In this document: in pieces, positions 1 through 10,741 of the stretch
Position numbering within the stretch: position 1 is the stretch's first letter
Layout of the letters: the number at the start of each line of letters is the position of its first letter
Origin: Centroberyx gerrardi
Lineage: Eukaryota; Chordata; Actinopteri; Beryciformes; Berycidae
Direction: 5' to 3'
DNA: 64,000 nucleotides
NCBI RefSeq assembly: GCF_048128805.1
Contig: NC_136002.1
Location: forward strand, 24,879,102 to 24,943,101
Notes under the pieces: generated by a model
What the model was told of the DNA's origin: nothing
Seen by the model: the letters and a program-made list of their open reading frames with translations, nothing else
The model's database searches: none
Position numbers and translations under genes: made by a program

Positions 1-479
1 CAGAATTATCCTTTAAAGATCATTTATTAACCATTTAATGGGGCCCAAAAACCATTAACCAATACTTAATGTAGCGTTTACGTTTTTTAACGAAGATAAT
101 AACAAACTGTTAATATATGGTTAACTGACGTAATCAATTCTTATCAGTAGTATATAAATAATAAACTTCATTTTTATTACATTAATAATGTTCAAATAGC
201 ATTATAGTATTTACTAATCTTTAGTAAAGTGTTACAAGACAAAACAATTATTTGATAGTTAAGAACAAAATAATAATAAACTAATGTTAAATAATGGTAA
301 ATTCAGGGGGTTGCTAACAGTTCCCGGTGGATTTCCAGATGGATTTCTGGAAGGAAAACTGTGATGCGATGACAGGTGGTGGTGCCTTGGTGCCTTAGTG
401 TGTAGTTGCCTGCTCCTGCTTTGTAGCTGCCTGCCTCTGCTCAGTAGTTGCTCTGTAGCTGCTCTGTAGCCTAGCAGTC
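1..479. other. AT-rich intergenic DNA, no gene seen
   Basis: The first 300 bases are AT-rich with no recognisable coding or repeat structure. From about 300 to 480 the base composition rises and there is a short imperfect run of TAGCTGCCTGC-like units just before recognisable LINE coding sequence. This part may be the 5' region of the LINE that follows. Confidence 0.4.
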
Positions 480-2573
480 CCTAGAAGCACTGACCTCGCC
501 ATCGGCGGGCAGCATGACGACGTAGCCTCAAACCCCTCGGGGAGGGCTGCAACTGAATACAGTGCTTCAACGCGGTCTGCACCCCTTCTGCGGTGCAAGA
601 GGTCTCTGACGATATCGACCTTCAACGCTCGCACAATTCGCCTCACGACTCGCACCACAGAGCTGGTGTTGAGAGCAAGCAGCTGTAGAATAGACATCCT
701 GGGAATCCAGAACACCGGCATGTACACCCCAACGAAGAACTCAGGTTCTCAGAAACAGAAGGAGTCCACCTCATCATGTCATCGGCCTGGAGAGAGCCAA
801 CAATTAGCTCTGCACAAGGCAGAGTCGGGCTGATGTTGAACTGGAAGGTGAGGAAAGCACTGCGAAGTGCCACCTCAGTCAGTGAACGAGTACTCGTAGC
901 TGAATTTGATGGCAACCCTGCCAGCACAGTCATTGTGTGCTACTCACCCCATAACTCCAGCGATGAAGAGTACGTGGAGAACTTCTACAAGAAACTTCGA
1001 GCTGCCGTTGCCTCAGTACCAGCCCACAACTTCTTGGCTATACTCGGAGACTTCGAGTGGGCCTGGAAGACGTGCCCTTCTCCTTCCATGACCTCACCAA
1101 CCAGAATGGACAGTATCTGGTCGACTTTCTCCAGGAACACAGCCTCATCGCTGCCAACACACAGTTTCAGAAGCGTGCAGGCAAGCTATGGACTCACGAG
1201 GACGCCACCCACACCAGGAAGCAGCTTGACTACATCCATGTGCGGAAAAAGTGGTGGAACAGCGTGATGGATGAAGAAGCTACAGCAGCTTCAATACTGT
1301 TGGCTCTGACCACAGAGTCGTGTCAATGCGTGTGAGACTGAGCCTGCGGCAACCCAAGTTCACCGGCCCCAAGGAGAAGATCGACTGGAAAGCCCTTGCC
1401 ACCCACCCAGAACTACAAGCCCAGTACACCATCGAGGTGAGAAACCGCTTCCAGCCGCTGGAGAGAGATGAGAGTGCAGTGTCTGCCTAAGAGAGAGAAG
1501 ATCAAGAAGAGCCGCAACTCTCAACATCCAGATGTCGTCATGGCACGAAACAATGTCATCAAGTGTCAGATGAGCTCCGAACCAAGCTCAAAGCCGCAGG
1601 AAGCCAGCCTCTATGGCGCATACGATCATCTTAAGGAGGAAGAACTGGCCCAGCGGATCAGTGAGGTGGAGGCTGCCAATGAGGGTCAACAACATGGAGA
1701 AGCATGGCGCCTAGTGAATGAGGTGACTGGTATAAAGAAGTCCTAAGCCGGCCAAATTGGTGGCAAGACCCCTGAAGACCGGGTGCGGAAGTGGTACAAC
1801 CACTTTAAGAACCTGCTGGGGAACCCCCTGAATGTGAGTGATGAAGAGGAGGAGATCCCCATCATCCTCATTAACCTTGCCATCAACGATAGACTATTCA
1901 CCATGGACGAGCTGACGACGGTCAAGAACACACTGAAACAAGGAAAGGCAGCCAGACCGGATGGGATCCCCACGGAGGTGCTGAAAAACTGTGACCTGAA
2001 TGACATCCTTCTTGACATTTGCAACACTGCGCTAATGAAAAGAGACAAGCCAGAACAGTGGTCCCTCTCAAACATCATTCCTGTCCCCAAATCCGGCACA
2101 CCGACCAAGACTGACAACTATTGTGGCATCAGCCTGACCTGTAGCCTGGCCAAACACTACAATCGGCTTATCCTTAATCGGATAAGGGAGGCAATCGACC
2201 CCAGGCTCAGGCCCAACCAAAATGGATTCCGTGAGAAATGCACTACAGTGGCGCAGATCCTCACTCTACAGAGAATAATAGAAGAGGTGAAAAAGAACAA
2301 CCTGCCTGCTGTCCTGACGTTCACTGACTCATTCATTTGACTCCATACACAGGGGGAAAATGCTGAAAATCCTGAAGTCCTACGGAATCCCCCCTCGTCT
2401 CCTAGGAGCCATTGAGGCCACCTACACCAACAGCACGAGTAGTTTCCCCAGATGGTGAGACAGAGGTCTTCGAGCTGCTCGCTGGAGTCCTGCAAGGTGA
2501 CACTCTAGCCCCCTTCATCTTCATCATAGTCCTTGACTACGCCCTCCGGCAAGTTGTCAAGGATCACGAAGAC
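480..2573 (+). mobile_element. Decayed RTE-like LINE (endonuclease plus reverse transcriptase)
   Basis: Translated pieces in order match an apurinic-type endonuclease followed by a non-LTR reverse transcriptase. The endonuclease pieces are near 640-1335: IDILGIQ, then VIVCYSPHNSSDEEYVENF, FLAILGDF and TRKQLDYIHVRKKW. The RT pieces are near 1783-2340 (GIPTEVLKNC, RPNQNGFREKC, NNLPAVLTF). RT sequence continues in another frame (LKSYGIPPRLLGAIEATYTN, then FIFIIVLDYALRQVV) to about 2573. The reading frame changes at least twice, between the two endonuclease pieces and after PAVLTF. Sequence stops before the catalytic YADD box, where a different repeat begins at about 2577, so the copy is dead and 3'-truncated or interrupted. 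The clade call (RTE/RTE-X) is from memory of similar fish and invertebrate elements. Confidence 0.8.
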
Positions 2574-2576
2574 CTG

Positions 2577-2735
2577 GGGCCTCATTTATAAAACTGTGCG
2601 TGGATTCCACACTAAAAGGTTACGTGCGCACACAAAGGGAAAAGTAAATCGGAAAATAATCGGATTTATAAAACCGTGCGTACGCACACCTGCACGCAAT
2701 GTCCCCTTTATAAATCACAATCCAACTTGAAATGT
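2577..2735. repeat. Interspersed fish repeat starting CCTCATTTATAAA
   Basis: This block has the repeated phrase TTTATAAAACYGTGCGT at about 2584 and 2665, and GTGCGCACAC/GTACGCACAC between. It abuts the truncated LINE directly, so it is probably a transposon end that landed in the LINE. I recognise the phrase as a recurrent fish repeat but cannot assign a superfamily with certainty. Confidence 0.5.
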
Positions 2736-3750
2736 TGTGCACGTGCACGAGCCTCATACTCCGCCCTTTAACTCCCACAATTAACCATAGATGGTCAATG
2801 AAACGCCCTGAATGAATACTGATGTGTATGTAAATGTACTTGTCATTCCATTCTCTGTGTGAGAAATTGGCAAAGCCGGAGCCAGACGGAAAAGAGAAAT
2901 TTCCCCGGTGGCCTCAGTTCGGGTATCACCAACCAGAAAAAGCTTGTTGAGTGGCAACATGTCACAGCAGCAGTTAATGTTGCCAGCTCCAAGAGCCAGA
3001 CCCTTTATAAAACAAAAAATAAAAAAGAAATTGTCCAATATAAAGGTTGACGCCAAGAAGTGCATTGCTACGCAGCGACAGTTGTGTCAGCGCCACCAGC
3101 GGGGCAAGGAGACACCGGAGCTCTCTCCTCTTTAACGTTACACCTCGATGACAGGGGAAACCCTATTTAGTGCCATTGTGCCAGAAAAACAGCGTGACAC
3201 TGACATAACATTAGAGAGGAAGATGAGATGCTGCGACTGACCCAGGTATTGTAAATGTGCCTTTTGTTTTTGGAAAGAGTGAACGTAACCACGCACATTC
3301 ATTTGATTTGAATAAAAAAACGCATAGACTCAGGGATCAGACAGTGTGCGACCGCGGTGAAGAGGAGGCTGAAGAGGACGGCTGCACCTGGCACCGGCGT
3401 CTCCAATGTGCCCTGTGTGCCATAACGCATCATTATTTATTACCTTGAGACATCCAGTCCAATTGCCTAACACCTTGAATTTGTCGGATTTAATTGTGAC
3501 AAATTGGGTCTCTGCTAAAAGACTGTAATGTACTTACTTAAGACTAATTCACACCATGTCAGCCTATAATGACATGTAGATGCTTTTGGGACAAATGATC
3601 GGCTTTCAAACTAAAGCAACAAAGACGCTATTTAGTTGTAGCCTAGACGATCTTCTGACACAGAATATTATTGTTAGAGGGGTTTCTAAGTTGATGTGGA
3701 GTCGGCCTGGAAATTACTGTAAAGGCCATTTTGCTTTATTACTCGAGGTC

Positions 3751-3803
3751 GTGCTGTTGTACTGTATATCAGCACAGTATGCTGATACACAGTACAACAG
3801 CAC
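3751..3803. repeat. Near-perfect 24-bp inverted repeat (hairpin)
   Basis: GTGCTGTTGTACTGTATATC followed by AGCA (3751-3774) is matched in reverse complement by 3780-3803, with a single mismatch and a 5-base loop. It sits in the transposon-rich left part of the window and is most likely the centre of a fold-back MITE. A transcribed stem-loop is also possible. Confidence 0.75.
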
Positions 3804-3940
3804 TCCCTCTTGTGTGATATTGCTTTATTTGTCCTCGGCAGATCAGGTTGGCCAAGACATGATGCTATTTTGTTAGTTAGCAAGGTAACTAGCAAATACT
3901 CTAGTTAGAGAGTATATCCAAGTCAGTAAATACGCCTTAC

Positions 3941-4335
3941 CGCTAATCCCAAGAGCTCTTCCAATCCCAACCAGTATGTCACGTTTCTTTTGGAGGCGAT
4001 GGTCTTTGTCAAATAGCCCCAGGTTCCTCTGGACTTCTGTAATCAGTTCCTCAGCAAGCAACGCCATCACTGCAGTGAACTACCAAATTCTCCCACCCCG
4101 TCCTTTGTAGAACTTTATTTTGATTGGTTGAAAATGTTTTATCGTTGTCTCTACATCCCCAAAAAAAAAATCGCTCTGAGATGGAACCATTAATATAGTT
4201 GTCGTTTTGGATGTTGTTATAGTTATAGTTGTAGTGTGAACACAGACATTCTATTTACTTAGAACGATTTAAATCTTGTTATAGTTATAGTTATCTTTAT
4301 AGTCATCGTTCTAGATGTGAATGGGCCTTTAAAAT
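3941..4335 (-). mobile_element. PIF/Harbinger-like remnant: MADF-like first exon and end repeats
   Basis: On the minus strand an exon starts at an ATG at 4067 and ends at a good donor (TTAGCG|GTAAGGCG) at 3941. It encodes about 42 residues beginning MALLAEELITEVQRN and containing RDILVGIGRALGIS. The pattern resembles the start of a MADF/Myb-like DNA-binding domain, as carried by the second gene of PIF/Harbinger transposons. Next to it (4143-4335) are repeated GTTATAGTTATAG units and TCGTTCTAGATGTGAATGGGCC, a phrase I associate with Harbinger ends in fish. Only this exon is seen; I found no transposase nearby. The family is inferred. Confidence 0.45.
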
Positions 4336-4879
4336 TGTACAAAGTGCCATTTATATAGTATATCACTACAATGCAGAGGGCAGTACAGAACACCTATTAT
4401 ACAAGGGTGTGAAAGCCAAGAGGAGGCGAAACATCAATGGCCCGGCTTGCACTAGGTCAACCTAGTCTTGTTAAAAAAAATAGTCACCTTCCCACCATTA
4501 TACATGCAAATACATAGGTTATACAAAAAACTCACTGGCATGAATAGTGTGACATTATGAGGTGAGGCTGTCATAGTAGAGTTTTCATATTCATCCAAGT
4601 GAATTAGCAACTTACCAGCATCCTCCCAAATGGAGTACCAGCAGCTAAAGAAGGCCATACTCTACCTCCTGACCCTCGTGCTCACAGAGTTTGACCTATG
4701 AGGATTTTGGGTGGCCATTTGACTTTGAGTAGTGGCAAAGGTCACAAATGTGGTGACATAGCATGAGGGGCATGTCACCTATGAGGCAGCACAAACTGAC
4801 AGCCAATGCATCGCAAATATACCAACTGTTTAAAGTTTGGAATGAGGTGGTCCCTTTTTCTCTGGCCACTACAGTCACT

Positions 4880-5400
4880 CAAAGAGATAAAGGTGGGGAC
4901 CCCCAAGCACTCCCAGATTTAGTCCCTCCAGCATGTCCTGAGTCAACCCCAACATCTCCTCCCATGGTCTCCTCCCTTGGTCATGCCCAGAACACCTCCA
5001 AAAGGGAGGTGCCCATGGGCGTCCTTACCAGGTGCCTGAACCACCTCAACTGGCTCCTCTCAATGTGGCTTGATACCAAGGTCCTCTCTGAACTCCTCAT
5101 CCTTTCACGCAGAGTGAGGCCAGCCACTGGCCTCATTCGTTTGGTCACTACCCAAAGCTTGTGACCATAGGTGATAGTCAGAATGAAGATCGACCGGTAA
5201 ATAAAGAGCTTTGCTTTATGGCTCAGCTCTCTGTTCACCACCACCATCCGATACGACGCCCGCAGCAGTCGATGCACCTCACTGGCAGTCAGTCTCACAA
5301 TCCTTCTTATTTTCACTCGTGAATAAGTCCCTGAGATACCTGAACTCCTCCACTTCTCCCAAGAAAACACTTCCATTTCAGGATGTTTTTCATCTATTTT
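4880..5400 (-). mobile_element. LINE 3' fragment (RTE/Rex-like RT C-terminal region)
   Basis: The minus-strand translation (about 4981-5403) contains LSHKAKLFIYRSIFILTITY, GHKLWVVTKR and HIERSQLRWFRHLVRTPMG. These are hallmarks of the region after the RT domain in very common fish LINEs of the RTE/Rex type. The fragment lacks the endonuclease and RT core and is a 5'-truncated, partly degraded copy. Its orientation is opposite to the LINE at 0.5-2.6 kb, so it is a separate insertion. Confidence 0.75.
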
Positions 5401-5599
5401 CATGTGTAAATGTCTTTATTGTTTATTTATTGATTTAATTTTCATGCAACCTTTCAGTGATGTAAACATGAATTTATATCTGCATCTTTTCAGTTTTTAC
5501 AATTTCTTGTTCAGGTTGATTTGATAATCGGAAGGGGAAACAAATTACACATTTACACATTCAGGCTCTTTAATTCATTTGAGAATATGATCCTTTGAG

Positions 5600-5690
5600 G
5601 ATATGCCTGGTCAAACATCATGAGCAGCAGATATTAGCTGGCACCCTGACATTGTAATGAGCTTTTGGATGCTGACCTACGATCTGGAAG
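5600..5690 (+). other. Probable 5' non-coding exon of the first odorant receptor gene
   Basis: A splice donor CTGGAAG|GTAAGACC lies at 5690. A matching acceptor (TTTTTACCTTTCAG) ends at 5910, leaving 53 nt of 5' leader before the receptor ATG at 5964. The second receptor has the same arrangement with recognisably similar sequence (TTGGAAG|GTAAGATT at 13198, acceptor at 13384), which supports it as a real exon. The transcription start is not identified, so the left edge is approximate. Confidence 0.5.
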
Positions 5691-5963
5691 GTAAGACCCA
5701 GAGACAGACCTTGAATGGAAAACATGGGAAACCATTGTAATGATCTTTGTTCTCTTTTGTATACAACATATTTGTCAGATAACCTATGGCTTTAAACTTT
5801 GCTAAATTAATTTTGGATATAGTTATGTCAAATCACTTGATAGGTTAGTATTATAAACTAGCTATATTGAAAAGTATTTACAATTTCTAATAAATGTTTT
5901 TACCTTTCAGTGATTTTGGTTCGCCTTGGTTCTGATAAGTTCTTATTGTGACCTCAACTGATT

Positions 5964-6932
5964 ATGAGCTACACCAATTTAACAAGGATAAAAAACTTTT
6001 TTATCCTTGGATTCCCTGGACTTCTACCACAGTATTATGGACCTGTGTCAGCCCTTCTTTTCTTCACCTACTTAGCTATTGCTTTAGGAAATATTTTCAT
6101 TTTAGCATTTGTTATCTATGAGAAGTCACTTCAAAAACCAACATATCTGGTCTTTTGTCATCTGGCACTGAATGACTTAACGTTCGGCACTGTGACTCTA
6201 CCAAAGATTATATCTAAATATTGGTTTGATGATAGCATTATTTCATTTTATGGATGCTTTGCACAGATGTTTTTTGTTCATTATTTAGGATCGGCACATT
6301 CTTTTATCCTATTGGTAATGGCTCTTGATCGATTTATTGCGATATGCATTCCATTGCGTTATCCTGTTCTAATCACAAACAACACTATATCGGTGCTTTG
6401 TGCTTTGGCATGGTTTATACCAATATCTTTGATGGTGAGCATTGTACTCCATGCCCTCACTTTACCTTACTGTAAAACAAATGTCATTACTCAGTGCTTC
6501 TGTGACCACATTTCTATTACAAGACAGGGATGTGGTGAGGATGTTAAAATTGTTCAGGTTACTACTCTTTGTATGGCCATGTTTTGTCTTTTGGTTCCTC
6601 TTGCATTCATCTTATTTTCCTATTTTTCAATCATTGTAGTTATTTTGAAGATGTCTAATGTTGAAGGACGCTACAAAACCTTATCAACTTGCACCCCACA
6701 AATATTCATCACATGCCTTTTTTACCTACCCAGATGTTTTGTTTATGTGGCTAATACTGTAGGATTTTCTTTCAGTTTAGATGTCCGCATTTTATTGATA
6801 TTGTTGTACAGTGTTTTTCCTGCTGCTGTTAATCCAGTCATATATTGTTTCAAGACTAAGGATATCAAAGAGACTTTGATGAAGAGGCTGAAAAAAACTA
6901 AAATTGGAATAGAGATAAAGCTTTCCTACTAA
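5964..6932 (+). CDS. Odorant receptor 1 of 3 (class I-like fish OR)
   Basis: An intact single-exon ORF of 322 aa encodes a seven-transmembrane rhodopsin-family GPCR. An N-glycosylation site (NLT) lies at the N terminus. The LGFPGL motif near residue 16 is typical of class I (water-type) receptors. Next come GNIFIL in TM1, [15 protein letters not shown] in place of the usual PMY motif, and [16 protein letters not shown] at the end of TM3 (DRF rather than DRY). TM6 has [10 protein letters not shown] and TM7 ends with [16 protein letters not shown]. Length and motif order are normal for a functional OR. The start is the first ATG after the splice acceptor, and a polyadenylation signal AATAAA lies at 7024-7029. 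It probably detects water-soluble odorants at olfactory cilia; the ligand is unknown. The teleost OR group (beta-, eta-like and so on) is not resolved here. Confidence 0.93.
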   Translation: MSYTNLTRIKNFFILGFPGLLPQYYGPVSALLFFTYLAIALGNIFILAFVIYEKSLQKPTYLVFCHLALNDLTFGTVTLPKIISKYWFDDSIISFYGCFAQMFFVHYLGSAHSFILLVMALDRFIAICIPLRYPVLITNNTISVLCALAWFIPISLMVSIVLHALTLPYCKTNVITQCFCDHISITRQGCGEDVKIVQVTTLCMAMFCLLVPLAFILFSYFSIIVVILKMSNVEGRYKTLSTCTPQIFITCLFYLPRCFVYVANTVGFSFSLDVRILLILLYSVFPAAVNPVIYCFKTKDIKETLMKRLKKTKIGIEIKLSY

Positions 6933-8277
6933 TAGAGGACTGATGCTTAGAATATCAAAATAATAACCCCAGCCATTCAAACTGATAGACTAGCTTAATG
7001 GTCAAAATATGTGGAACTACAAAAATAAAATCTATATATTGTGCAAACATGTTAGCAATTCTTTGTTGATGTATGTAAATAAATACATCGCGTTTGAATG
7101 TGTGCCTACTTGTTTCATATTTTGAAAAAGCTCAGCATGGTATTTCAATAATTTTAAGTTTCTGATATCTAAATTTCACTGGTGTACCTTGTGTACTATC
7201 ATGGCACTTGAGAGTCCACTAACAGTGAAGTAAGCCTTGTTTGAGCCAATTACGCATACATGCATAAATTTTGTTTCGCTTCAAAATCATTTAAAAAAAC
7301 ATTATTTGGGGATTTCCTGTCTGAGAGTTACACAAGTTTCTGTAGCCTGTCAAAGTGAAAACAAAATTCTAGAAATGTATTTGAAGCTATAATATTCAAA
7401 AAGCAAAATCTAATTTACAAAAGCATAAACCCTCTTTATTTCATTTTATTGTGTAGTTGGCATCATTAGTGATATCCTATTTGTTCCACAATACGGCATC
7501 ATATGTTACTCAGACTTCATATTTAGCTTGTAGTTAAGGTTTTGAATAATATTGCCAATTCAAAATAGGTTCTAATTCATTTTTTCCAACAAAGGTGATG
7601 GCCATTGCCTTCAATACACGTTTTAACACACCTCAATGGGATTTTATCATGAAGGATGGACTAATTCAGAGAATGTACATAATAGCACATAATAACTGGA
7701 AACAAACTCAGACACCTGAGCTTTAATGTTGCTGCCCTATCCAACCTCATGACTGTGGGCTAGAGAAGTGAGAGTAGTCAACAAAATCTCAAGTCTTGGT
7801 TCACATTCTGGTCTTTCTGGTCAGAAGAAAGCCTTGGTTATTTGCTTGGGAAGGCTTACATCCTTACTTTAATGGTGTCTAGTTGTGTTTAAAAGCAATC
7901 AGACTGCTCAGTAAGGGGCTGATTTTAGAGGATGCATACTATGGTCTGAACACTTCAAAGCCTTCTGTTTTATTCTGCTATTTATTCCATACAGACCTAG
8001 TGACTATTAGCCCCTCTTTCTTTAGAAGTGGTGTTATCATTTCCTCAGGATATGTATGACTACATACTTCTTGTCAGCATTGCTATGGCATATGCTTTGC
8101 TTAACAATGACATTTACCATGGTATGTGATTTTAACAAATAAATAAAGTAAATAATTAACCCCTCAACTTGTGTTGCCACTGAGTTGTTGAATCTTTAAA
8201 TGTATTACATATGTCTGGTTCAACTGACAACTATGGCCACACCCCTGATTTAGTTTTCACCCTTGGTTTGAGTCCAA
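6933..8277. other. Intergenic, receptor 3' region
   Basis: After the receptor stop there is an AT-rich 3' region with AATAAA at 7024-7029. The following 1.2 kb holds no convincing ORF and no repeat I can name. Confidence 0.5.
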
Positions 8278-9629
8278 CTGTATAGAAAGCCATGTGTGCC
8301 GCAGGAATTATTATTAAATGGGCAATTTAATAAAACTATTTATAAAACAATTAAAACTGTCCACCGGTTTACTCCATTGCTGTTAGATGGCTTGGAGGAG
8401 GATTGTGATGGCACCATAGACTGTAAAAAAAGATGGACGGCGTAAGTGTGACGTAATCTATAGTTTTCTGAAGGGCCGTTTTGAAGCCAAAAGTTGGGGT
8501 TTGACATTGACTTGCATGAAGTTGGGCTGGATTTGGAGTCTTTTTGGAGCCAGCATCTAACGGCCGTTAGAGGAATTGCAGCTTTCAGCCACTTCCTTAT
8601 TGGCTTCAAAATTCACCCGTGGTTTTGGCTGCTTGGATGGCACACAGTCAGGTTAGTGCTCTATCTGGTCTGGCAGACCAGGCTAAAGTTGAGGGTTCCC
8701 CTCCCTGACATTGTGCTGGCTTGGTAGCGTTAGTAACATGCTACAGCCTACTGACTGCAGATAGAGTGAGGGAGAATCCACAGACCAGCAGCTGGCCAGT
8801 GAGGGCTCATGTTACTACTCTGCGGGTTGGACTTTGTATTATATTACCCTGACACTCTTGGTCCCTGTCTTTTTACTTAAAGCATTTACTTAATGGAAAA
8901 GGAATAGGAAAATTAATAAGCAAGTGCAAAAACAAAATGATTTTTTAGATTTGAAAAGCCATTTTGCAAATGAAATTATAAATTGAGTGATTTATTTATG
9001 GATTACAGAAAGTATATGAAATCATATTAATTGATACATTTAATTTCCCATTTAATTATTATAAAAAACAACATTGACACATTTTAAATCTTTAATTAGT
9101 AAATTATTAGTAGTATTAGTAAATTGCTTGACTTATTTTTCTTTTGATCAGTCAACTATATTAAATTACTAAGAGCTCTGCAGCTATTACTATTAGCGTG
9201 ACACTCTCGGTGCTTGTGCTTTAAGTAGAAGAGGAAAATATCGTGGAAAACGGGATTTCCCTTGCCTCTTTAATTATAAAGGAGTTGGATGTGCTATCTA
9301 AACATCCTGAAAGTATCAAAACACACGGTAGCCAACTAAATCCAACAACTTTGTGGTGTCACAAAGGTATGCTCATTAGCATTTTTGCAAGAAATAATAG
9401 ACTAACAAAGCAGTTGTCATTGTTTATTACCAGAGAGTTTTCCCTACTTGACGCTGCCTGTTCTGCCGGGGCTGTGGTGTCTCACGTTTCACTCTTCAGA
9501 GTTTCCGTTATATATATTTTGCAGCGGCGGCGGATACAGGAAGTGGGGACACGTGGCGACACCCGGCCGAGGCGAGAGGGAGAGAGAGAAAGAAGAGAAA
9601 AAGAAAGAGAATAGAGAGAAAGGTAGATT

Positions 9630-9921
9630 AGCTGCGTTCACACATAGCGTTTTTTGATGTGGAAAAAGCGCTGCCTGGAGCCAGCGTCTCTGTCATCGCG
9701 ATTGGTCAGCTGGGAAAAAGCGGTTCACGTCACCCGGCGCTTTTCTGAAAAGTTGAACATTTCTCAACTTTTGAAAGCGCTCCGCTCTGACGAAAAAAAC
9801 GCCGGCTGCAGCGCTTTTCGGGAGCGGCCGCCTTTTGTGCGCCTTGCGGCCGCTTCCCATTGCTTTTACTGAGAAAAGGGCGCTGGCAGTTGGGGGAAAA
9901 ATGCTATGTGTGAACGCAGCC
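9630..9921. mobile_element. Short MITE copy with TIR GCTGCGTTCACACATAGCG
   Basis: The left end GCTGCGTTCACACATAGCG and the right end GCTATGTGTGAACGCAGC form terminal inverted repeats. Inside are repeated AAAAAGCG/CGCTTTT blocks and the phrase GATTGGTCAGCTGGGAAAAA. The same interior sequence recurs in the copy at 10.2-10.7 kb. No coding capacity is present. Superfamily is unsure; the sister copy has a 3-bp TTA duplication, which suggests Harbinger. Confidence 0.75.
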
Positions 9922-10172
9922 TTTTACTTCAATAAACATCGGTAAAATAATTGCCAACGATGTTTATACAAGCTATGTATTAAAATATTCGTGATTGCAT
10001 TTTCAGATGAGTTTGTTAAAATATTTCTCCAAGAAGAGAAAGATGCCTGATGTCGATGAGGAAGATTGTCAGGTAAAGTTACTTTAGCTAGGGAGGGGCT
10101 CAAGGTTCTTAGCTATGCCCCGAAGTTTTGAAGGGAAAGAAATGCCTTCTGGTTCTAAAATATGTAACGTTA

Positions 10173-10741
10173 AGCTGCATTCACACATAGCGTTTTTTGA
10201 TGTGGAAAAAGCGCTGCCTGGAGCGCTTTTTGTGAGGAGAAATAAAAAGCGGATCACGGCAACGTCACTTGACGTTAGCTGAGCAGCTGCTAGCTCACTA
10301 ACCAGCTGGTTAGCTCTTCTAGCAGACAAAACAGTGTTGTGCAACAAGCAAAGGCTTACCAGATTTTTCCAATACATGTCCAGTATAATCCATACTGCCT
10401 TTATGATCGCTGTTGCGGTAACGGAAATTCACTTATTGCAACGTCCAATTTCTACACTGGCACTTTCACTTTCTCCATATTTGTTGTTGCTATGGGAAAC
10501 GTCCAGCGTCTCTGTCGTCGCGATTGGTCGGCTGGGAAAAAGCGGTTCACGTCACCCGGCGCTTTTCTGAAAAGTTGAACATTTCTCAACTTTTGAAAGA
10601 GCTCCACTCTGATGAAAAAAACGCCGGCTGCAGCACTTTTTGGGAGCGGCCGCCTTTTGTGCGCCTTGCGGCCGCTTCCCATTACTTCTAATGAGAAAAG
10701 GGCGCTGGCAGTTGGGGAAAAAACGCTGTGTGAATGCAGCC
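10173..10741. mobile_element. Longer copy of the same MITE, flanked by TTA
   Basis: This copy shares both ends and most of the interior with the element at 9630-9921. It carries about 265 extra bases after AAAAAGCGCTGCCTGGAGCG (from about 10222 to 10500). It is flanked on both sides by TTA (10170-10172 and 10742-10744), as expected for a Harbinger-type target duplication. The short copy is most simply an internal-deletion derivative of such a longer form. Confidence 0.75.

Noticed and set aside
9243-9657. ORF with an Arg/Glu-rich end
   Set aside because: It spans AT-rich DNA and a purine tract next to a MITE, with no protein family signal.
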